A stretch of DNA of 64,000 nt from Rhizopus sp. PT2906 (Eukaryota > Mucoromycota > Mucoromycetes > Mucorales > Rhizopodaceae): NCBI GenBank assembly GCA_025529335.1, contig JAMYHX010000052.1, positions 62,001 to 126,000 on the forward strand, written 5' to 3'. Under the pieces are notes generated by a model. The model ran no database searches. It was not told the origin of the DNA and saw nothing but the letters and a program-made list of their open reading frames with translations. The translations under genes and the position numbers were made by a program. Below are positions 57,812 through 64,000 of this stretch, in pieces (the first letter of the stretch is position 1; each line of letters opens with the position of its first letter).

Positions 57812-58437
57812 GGTTTGGTTAAAAAAAAAAAATGATGCGATATGGATATACCAACCATTAGCCACTGGCACAGCTATATCAATGTCATGTGCGTTATTTT
57901 CAGTCATCGCGTGGTTTCACGTACGATCACTTTCTATATTATAGTTGACCTTCAAAAATACTTTGGCGCAGCTTAATTAGTTGGTGATCACTGTCAGCTT
58001 CATCATGGTCTTTGCGTATTTATTTAATTACTCGGGTAAATCAAAAAGTTGACTTTCAAAAGGACATTGAACTTAAAAGAGCCGTTCATTGTAAAGGTAT
58101 TGTGTATATTATTGGTTACCAGCCTTCGTTTGTAGGACGAGTGTTTCCATTTTTACCTTTTTTTTTTTTTTTTTTTTTTACAAGTGATACGTCTGTTTGA
58201 GCAATCTTGAGTAGTTTACAACCCTGAGAGACTATGTTATCAGGCGTATTATGACCTCGACAAGTTCAAATAGAACGATAACATACAAGACGATACCTTT
58301 ACAAAATATGATAACTGGTGTTTCTACAAAGGACAGGAAGAGTTTATTTTCTTTCAAGCAATTCTGCGTTCATCAGGAATGTGCATCCTTACATGTATGC
58401 AACAGTATCTTGTGCCTGATATGATTCCATCTGATTA
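57812..58437 (+). pseudogene. Lactate permease (LctP) pseudogene
   Basis: Decayed paralogue of the intact permease at 20755-22962, covering only its last-exon region. Readable segments in shifting frames: KKNDAIWIYQPLATGTA (parent KKYDAIWTFEPFATGTA), VITVSFIMVFAYLFNYSG (parent ILTVSFIMAFAYLYNYSG), VGRVFPFL (VGRAFPFL), SDTS (GSDTSANS), then TGVSTKDRK (TGVSTIGLQ) and CMQQYLVPDMIPSD at the end (CVQQYGIPGIIPS). Stops, frameshifts and a poly-T insertion (58158-58180) destroy it. Two intron-like insertions (about 57920-57947 and 58035-58097) are absent from the parent exon, so it is not a recent retrocopy. Confidence 0.8.
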
Positions 58438-59817
58438 AGGGAAGTAGGAAGCCAGGAAATTATTTTTAGCTGTAAACTAAACATTGATCTTACGTAATAA
58501 TTATATTTTTAGAGTAACTATTACAAGTATATTTTTCTCCTTTGTATTCACCCTTTACGATAAATAAGGAGATTAAGCTTTTTCTGTCCCCATCAAATCA
58601 AGTGCAACCATGATACAAGATATATATAGAACAACGATGGTCTATAAATGGTAAGTGCTCCATCATCACACGGACAAAAAGCAAGCTATTGTTTAACGTT
58701 GAATTAGGTGGCTGCATAAAACCCTGTAAAGAGATTATAAAATACAGGGTTCTGTTGCTTACATCACGCAGGGTTAAGGATATTGAAATAATGTACTCTT
58801 GAAGCTACTTTGTTGTATCTGTAATTACAATTGATTCGGTATGAATCAAGCGTATGCATATATTTTATGTATTCCGATTCAACCTTTCCTACTTTTGCAT
58901 ATTTTTTCTTAAAAAGACTAAAAGAAAGGTTTGCACTAAAAATAACTTTTAATATCTCATTGGTAAAGCAAACATGAAAGAAAAAGAAGGATTACTAGTC
59001 TAAAACTAGGGTTCACGTAATATCAGGGCCCCTTAGTTTATGTCGTCAGGTTACTCTGCACATACCATCATACATGATACATTCTATCTTGTATTCAGCC
59101 ACTGCCATAATTTTTTAGTTGAAGGTCGTAAAGGGCAAAAATCTATTTTTAACTTTGAAAAAAAGGGGAAACAAAGTGGAGATTCAAAGTTTATTTATTT
59201 TTAGAACACCTCATTGAATGTTTGAAACTTTAGTGTAACTTTAGCTTTTAATTTATCCCAAAAAGTTGAACTTTCTGTTTATTTTACACGCAAGTCGGGT
59301 TTACGCTTTGATCTTGTAACTTTCTTCGTATTATCTTTTTTTTTTTTTTCTTTTTCAGAAAATTTGAAATTTGTTGCTTAGAAACCAAATAGTTTTGTAT
59401 TTGAATACAAGACGAGTTTACGCTCATTCAATGGTAAAAGATGAAAGATACAATTTTATATGAATCAAAGGATTCAATTATTCATAATTGAGTATCTCTA
59501 AAATTAAACAAGTTTTTTTTCGAGGTTGTACCTGATTGTCACAAAAAACGTGGTAGTCATTGTCTTTTTGGTACAATTGCAAAAAAAAAAAATATGAGAG
59601 CTTAATTCATGCCCTTTAATTCAAAAAGCATATGATGTACATTTTAAATTACTTTGGCACGCCGCTTTTAAGCTACCGATTTTGTATTTATTTTTAACCC
59701 TTTTTATGTGAATATATAATTGCGCGCTGTGAGAAGGAAGAATAATACAATTGCTTTTTCTTTCTTCTTTCTTTTATTTTTCTTCATTTCGCTGTATGCT
59801 GCTGAAAGTAGATAAGA
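58438..59817. other. Long intergenic region
   Basis: About 1.4 kb AT-rich with poly-A/T runs (59338-59349, 59580-59591); no ORF of note. The end is the CT-rich leader of the next gene. Confidence 0.5.
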
Positions 59818-60748
59818 ATGCCTCCTAAACAGTCTCAATGGAACAATCCAATGCTTCCTCATCATACAGTCCCTTCAATGTCATTCAGCAGCATGTCTGT
59901 AGAAGACATTCTTGCTCACTATGAACCCACTTCAGACTTATCCGAACATATACTATTAGCGAAAGAGCAAGAAGAGAAGGTAGGTTACATCATATATTTT
60001 TCGGTCTTGGAAACATGATCTAAGTATCCATTAGCGAAGAACAGCGGAAGAATTACGTCAAACAGAGGAAGCGCATCTACAGGCAAAAATGCTAGAGTAC
60101 CAGTTCATACATCCTCATCATCATCCGCATCATGAATCAAGTAGGTCCACTTTATATACTATACATTGGCCTTAATTGACCTTGTTATCTATAGGCTCCA
60201 GCATGTTGGGATATGTTGATCACTTCCCGGAGCAAATCATACCTACGTCTTCCTTGTCTACAGAGATGAATACATTGTTTTCATCTGATTATCATTACAA
60301 TATGATAGAAACAACAAGTGCTGCATCCTCTCCCTCGCTTGAATTCGTTTCAATTACTTCGCCGCAACCCGCTGATCTTTGTCATATTCCAAGCTCGCCT
60401 CCAGAGTTACCAATGTTTCCAGCATCTGCACCCGTTGTCACTTCAAAACCAACACAGAGAAAGCCTCGTTCATCTATCCATCGCACACTTTCTTATGAGA
60501 GTATCATGGAATTAAACACAGATAGACCCAAGCAGTCTCCACCACCACAACAGCCGTTAGATCACGAAAAGGTAATGGAAGCTCTTCGTGCAAAATTAAG
60601 AAAATCATCATCGCCAAAGCCAAAGTCTGCACCAGAGCCAACGCCTCCTCCAAACACCTATCCAACCACTGGCGTACTCTTCCTTGATCTTAAGCATCGA
60701 CGTCGAAAAGCCTCAGCTAGCAAACGAAACAGTTACAAGTCGATATAG
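59818..60748 (+). CDS. Unknown Ser/Pro-rich protein
   Basis: Not recognised. Exons 59818-59979, 60035-60140, 60195-60748; introns 55 and 54 nt; about 273 residues. N-terminal helical segment (MSVEDILAHYEPTSDLSEHI) runs into a charged coiled-coil-like stretch (AKEQEEKRRTAEELRQTEEA) and a His-rich patch (IHPHHHPHHES). The rest is Ser/Pro-rich and disordered, with RTLSYESIMELN, DHEKVMEALRAKLRKSSS and a final GVLFLDLKHRRRKAS segment that is very basic. Such a layout suits a regulatory or scaffold protein with short linear motifs. Splice joins preserve frame, which supports a real gene. Confidence 0.6.
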
Positions 60749-62260
60749 AGAAATTTTCCATTCCTTCTTCTTTTCTCAGTATATGCAACCTTTTCTACAT
60801 ATATGCATGTATATATGTACATATACCAACATTATGTAGCTATGATCTCTCTCTCTCTCTCTATCTATATATCTTTTCTATGCAACAATGTACCCCAGTC
60901 ACTCATTCTTGTACGCTCCTTTTGTACCCATATATACACTTGATGTACATTCTCTTCATTCATTGAATCAACTATATATTCTTATATACATATTTTTATA
61001 TATATAACATCTACGTAAACTGTATTTATTTTGTATAATAAAAAGTCCTATTGTTAAATACATATGAATCATAAAAAAAATTCAAATATAATCTTGATTC
61101 TTGCTGTACAATTGAAGTTCAGTGTATTTGTGAAATTAAGACTAATGTGCTGTTCAAGTCTGGTTACGCAATATAAAAGTGCCATCTGTAACGTACGATC
61201 ACCTAGTTGCTGCTCTTCAAACTTGTATACACTCATGACGATGATATATAAGCAAAAACAATGACAAGGGGAGCATGGTTATATTCTTTGCCCAAACAAG
61301 AAGAATGCAGCATCCGTGTGAGCTTTTGTTTGATATATACATGATTGTCATGGCTCACCTTCCTGGCGGTTAGTCTAGTATTTGTAAGCAAAGATATTGT
61401 TTGTTGGCAATGGTATAGATTACATCATGTTTATGCGTATCAATGAGCTGATCTCACTTTATACAAAAGAAAGGAGTAAACGTAATGTAGAAATAAGAAT
61501 ATTATTCCTTCCGACTACTTTTAATCATGTAGGGAGTTTATTCACAGACTAAACTTTAGGTAACATCGGTTTTAACGCCTTATTGATCGCCTTTTCATAT
61601 CCTTCCCGGAGAAGCGGGCGCATGAGATTTTGAGAATCACAGAATTATAAATAGAAACACGAATAGTTCAAAATGGTTAATGTTTGCTATGTCAATTTGT
61701 TATTGTTAGTCAGCTCAATACAACTCTAACTGCGGCTGATATGCTACTGTTTCGGTTAGTTTACGTAAAAAATGTGGATTACTAATATCAATCTTTTTGC
61801 TATCACTTGTAAAATACACACACGTTTGTACTATGAATATGGCTGCACCTTTATACTTGTTAAAGTACGTGTTTCTTTTTCCGTTCTTTTTTATTACGAG
61901 ATTGACTATTTTGATATGTATAGTTACTCTGATATTCAGACTAGTACGGAGAGTGACATTATAGATAAGTAAAAGAAAAGGAGGGATAATAAAAGCATTA
62001 TAAGAGATGAGGATAGGGTCATGAGATATGTTTAGTAGATAATTGTGTTACTCAGAGAAGATTGCTGTAAGAGAAGCAAAAGAAAAAAGAATGACTTTGG
62101 ACTGACTATTTGCTAGCATTTGTTTCTTCTTGTTCACTTTTTATCAAAAGCAACAGCTTATAATAAAACTGACATTCATACGTTCATAGAATCAACATAA
62201 AGATAAACTTCTGTAATTAGATACACAGCATATAGTCTGTATATATCCATATATTTATAT
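60749..62260. other. Long intergenic region with microsatellites
   Basis: CT and TA microsatellites at 60847-60872 and several TATATA tracts to 61010. Short ORFs at 61064-61264 and 61772-61972 have no recognisable features. Confidence 0.5.
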
Positions 62261-62308
62261 TTTAGTCGTAAAAAGCATCAACACAACCTTTATTAGCATT
62301 ATCAACAG

Positions 62309-62606
62309 CAATACATGCTTTGGTCTTCGGCTCTGGTGTTTGAAAACTTGATTGATAATGACATTAAAGACACAGTTTATAATACTAACAAAGGGATTGT
62401 TCATTCTGTTTTTCCTCATAAAGACATTAATCATAATTACGTCTTTTATTCCAAGCAAGTATGGTGATGACCAAGTAAACCAATTACTCAACGAAGTCAG
62501 TAGAGGCACCAGTAGATTGTACCAGGATAAACCAAATAAAAGGATAACTAGGTTATTGAACCTTTTAAAAGAAAACAAAGCATTATTGATCAGAAAGGGC
62601 TGCTGA
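62309..62606 (+). pseudogene. Possible frameshifted gene relic
   Basis: An ATG at 62317 opens MLWSSALVFENLIDNDIKDT, then KGIVHSVFPHKDINHNYVFY, ending at a stop near 62469. Another frame then reads KYGDDQVNQLLNEVSRGTSR and ITRLLNLLKENKALLIRKGC. The two halves look like one protein split by a +1/-1 change near 62458. No family recognised. Confidence 0.3.
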
Positions 62607-63019
62607 TTTGAGTAAACTCAGAGGAACTAATAGCACATACGGAGGGGAGATGCTACTGATCTGTTCTATATTCAATTCAAATGCTTGACGGCTATGAACA
62701 AAGTCATGAATAAGCACATGTACAGTCAATTGAGGGTTTCTATGGCCATTAGAAGAGTAGTTTAAATGAATAGAACTATTGATTTGAAAGAAAAGAAAGG
62801 CTTCCTTAACATTCACTTACACAAGAATGAAAGGATGATACTGATTTTAGACCATTTTGTAACACATTGAATAAAGGATTGTAAAAACAAGAGTGGCACA
62901 ATTGTAATGCACCATAGTGTTCATGTAGACTCGTGACTCTTAAAAAAAAAGAAAAGCATGTTTCAATTTTAGGGTATTTTTCTTTCCTTTTCTAATTCCC
63001 TTTTTAAAGCAACTACTTC
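62607..63019. promoter_or_regulatory. Upstream region of the RRG9-like gene
   Basis: 413 bp, AT-rich, with a poly-A run at 62942-62955 and T-rich sequence shortly before the ATG. Confidence 0.4.
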
Positions 63020-63382
63020 ATGTCCTTACAATCTATTTTGTCAAGATCAATAAGAACCTTTGTGACAAACACCAATCCCACTAAACCAAATTGGCTACCA
63101 AAAAAGCGAGTGTCAAGAGAGACTATGGAAAAGATTCGTAGATGTGCATTACAGGTAAAAACAGTCAATCTAACAAAAGGGATGTTTTATATATAATAAA
63201 AGTAGCCTGATTACAACATAACAAAGCTGTCCCAAGAGTTCAAAATATCAGGAGAAGCTGTTCGTCGTATACTAAAATCAAATTATCAACCTACACCAGA
63301 AGATGCTAAAAGACAAGAGAAAAATAGATACAAGGCAATGGGTGAAAGACAGCGCGCTTTTAGAACTTTTGGCCGCAAGTAG
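63020..63382 (+). CDS. RRG9: RRG9/neugrin-like mitochondrial protein
   Basis: Small mitochondrial protein needed for respiratory growth and mtDNA maintenance in yeast; the neugrin family acts in mitoribosome assembly in animals. Exons 63020-63154 and 63206-63382, intron 51 nt; about 103 residues. The N-terminus MSLQSILSRSIRTFVTNTNP is a plausible mitochondrial targeting peptide (Arg/Ser-rich, no acids). The core KKRVSRETMEKIRRCALQPD, then ITKLSQEFKISGEAVRRILKSN, matches the Rrg9 pattern LSxExMxxIRxLxxxxP...LAxxFxVSPEAIRRILKS. The ORF is short enough to be missed by a naive search. Confidence 0.8.
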
Positions 63383-63433
63383 TTATTTTTTTATGTATAG
63401 AATGCAAAGAGAAAAGACGACTGTAAAAAATTT

Positions 63434-63840
63434 TTAACCTGCTTTTGCTTTTTCTTCTTCATAACGCTTCTTGTCAGCTTCAGCTTGTTCAACAAAAGGC
63501 TATAAAGCAAAGAATTTAGAAGCTGTTATATATACAAAGTACTTTATATTTCACACCTTCTTTTCTTCATCAGACAACTCCTTCCATCTGGCACCAAGGA
63601 TCTTACCAATTTCACCTTAAAAAAAAATAAAATCAGATGAACTGATTATGAATCGTAAAGTAAATCCTTACCGAACTTAGCACCTGGGTTCTCCTTGATG
63701 ACTTTTTCGCGATTGGCTTGAGAGAAGAACATGTATGCAGACAAGGCACGCTTGGGAGCGTTTGGATCTTTCTTTCCGCGCTTCTTCTTATCGTCAGGGG
63801 AGGCACGCTTACTAACCTTAGTGGGAGCTTCTTTAGGCAT
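63434..63840 (-). CDS. NHP6: HMG-box chromatin protein Nhp6
   Basis: Non-sequence-specific DNA-bending protein of chromatin and FACT. Exons 63672-63840, 63557-63615, 63434-63499; introns 56 and 54 nt; about 97 residues, same as Nhp6. A basic N-terminus ([20 protein letters not shown]) leads into one HMG box: [60 protein letters not shown]. The start is the ATG at 63840 ([12 protein letters not shown]); an in-frame upstream ATG at 63894 would add an unlikely hydrophobic stretch. Convergent with RRG9, 51 bp between stops. Confidence 0.95.
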
Positions 63841-64000
63841 ATTAAAATTTATAGTAAAAAAAAAAGAAATTTTACAGAGGGAGAAATACGGCAACTAAGA
63901 AATGAGGCGATTTTGTTTTTTATTGGATGGTCTGGGATTAAACAATGGACGCGTTTTTTTCTTTTTTGACAAGATTATGTGGGCAATATGATTGGATGGT

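Noticed and set aside
1..64000. CRISPR arrays, bacterial operons, Shine-Dalgarno sites
   Set aside because: The window is eukaryotic: spliced genes, no regularly spaced short direct repeats with unique spacers. The only regular array is the coding repeat at 54310-54690.

Overview
This window is nuclear DNA of a fungus, most likely Mucoromycota and probably order Mucorales. The evidence is an AT-rich composition, many very short GT-AG introns (about 37-71 nt), fungal gene families (Zn2Cys6 regulator, PAK kinase, BUD31, Nhp6, metacaspase, tricalbin) and degenerate DIRS-type retroelements with repeat-associated ORFs typical of early-diverging fungi. Genes are compact and often convergent with tiny gaps. 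Gene models were spliced by eye using reading frame, splice consensus and family conservation; no search was run.

Layout. 1-1050: broken DIRS retrotransposon (gag, RT). 1503-4747: BUD31 splicing factor head-to-head with a mitochondrial carrier, then a secreted Asp/Lys-rich wall-like protein. 5390-10090: repeat-rich island with DIRS terminal/gag fragments, a family of about 250-420 bp elements with terminal inverted repeats, and fragments of nuclease-like genes. 10131-14730: sulfiredoxin, secreted SGNH phospholipase B-like enzyme, acyl-CoA oxidase. 15030-16745: DIRS tyrosine-recombinase end, another inverted-repeat element and another nuclease-like fragment. 18632-24751: FucP-like sugar transporter, LctP lactate permease, Sec14/RhoGAP protein. 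24875-32379: six-C2 tricalbin and a PAK-type kinase. 32631-36024: two unknown genes whose stop codons overlap, and a GH28 polygalacturonase. 37733-42567: CS/Sel1 tail-anchored protein and a BTB/CAP-Gly fusion. 42568-48460: gene-poor relics including Helitron and Fanzor/TnpB-like fragments. 48462-53075: Zn2Cys6 regulator and metacaspase. 53864-54939: a tau/MAP4-like repeat protein. 55258-58440: Tc1/mariner-Fanzor chimeric relic, Nudix hydrolase, lactate-permease pseudogene. 59818-63840: unknown protein, RRG9-like mitochondrial protein, Nhp6 HMG-box protein.

The strongest candidates for something undescribed are: (1) a fungal gene with four exact-period tau/MAP2/MAP4-type repeats; (2) small elements with terminal inverted repeats that supply a start codon and a common first ~19 codons to downstream PD-(D/E)XK-like ORFs; (3) two separate remnants in which Fanzor/TnpB-like C-terminal sequence sits beside Helitron or mariner sequence.
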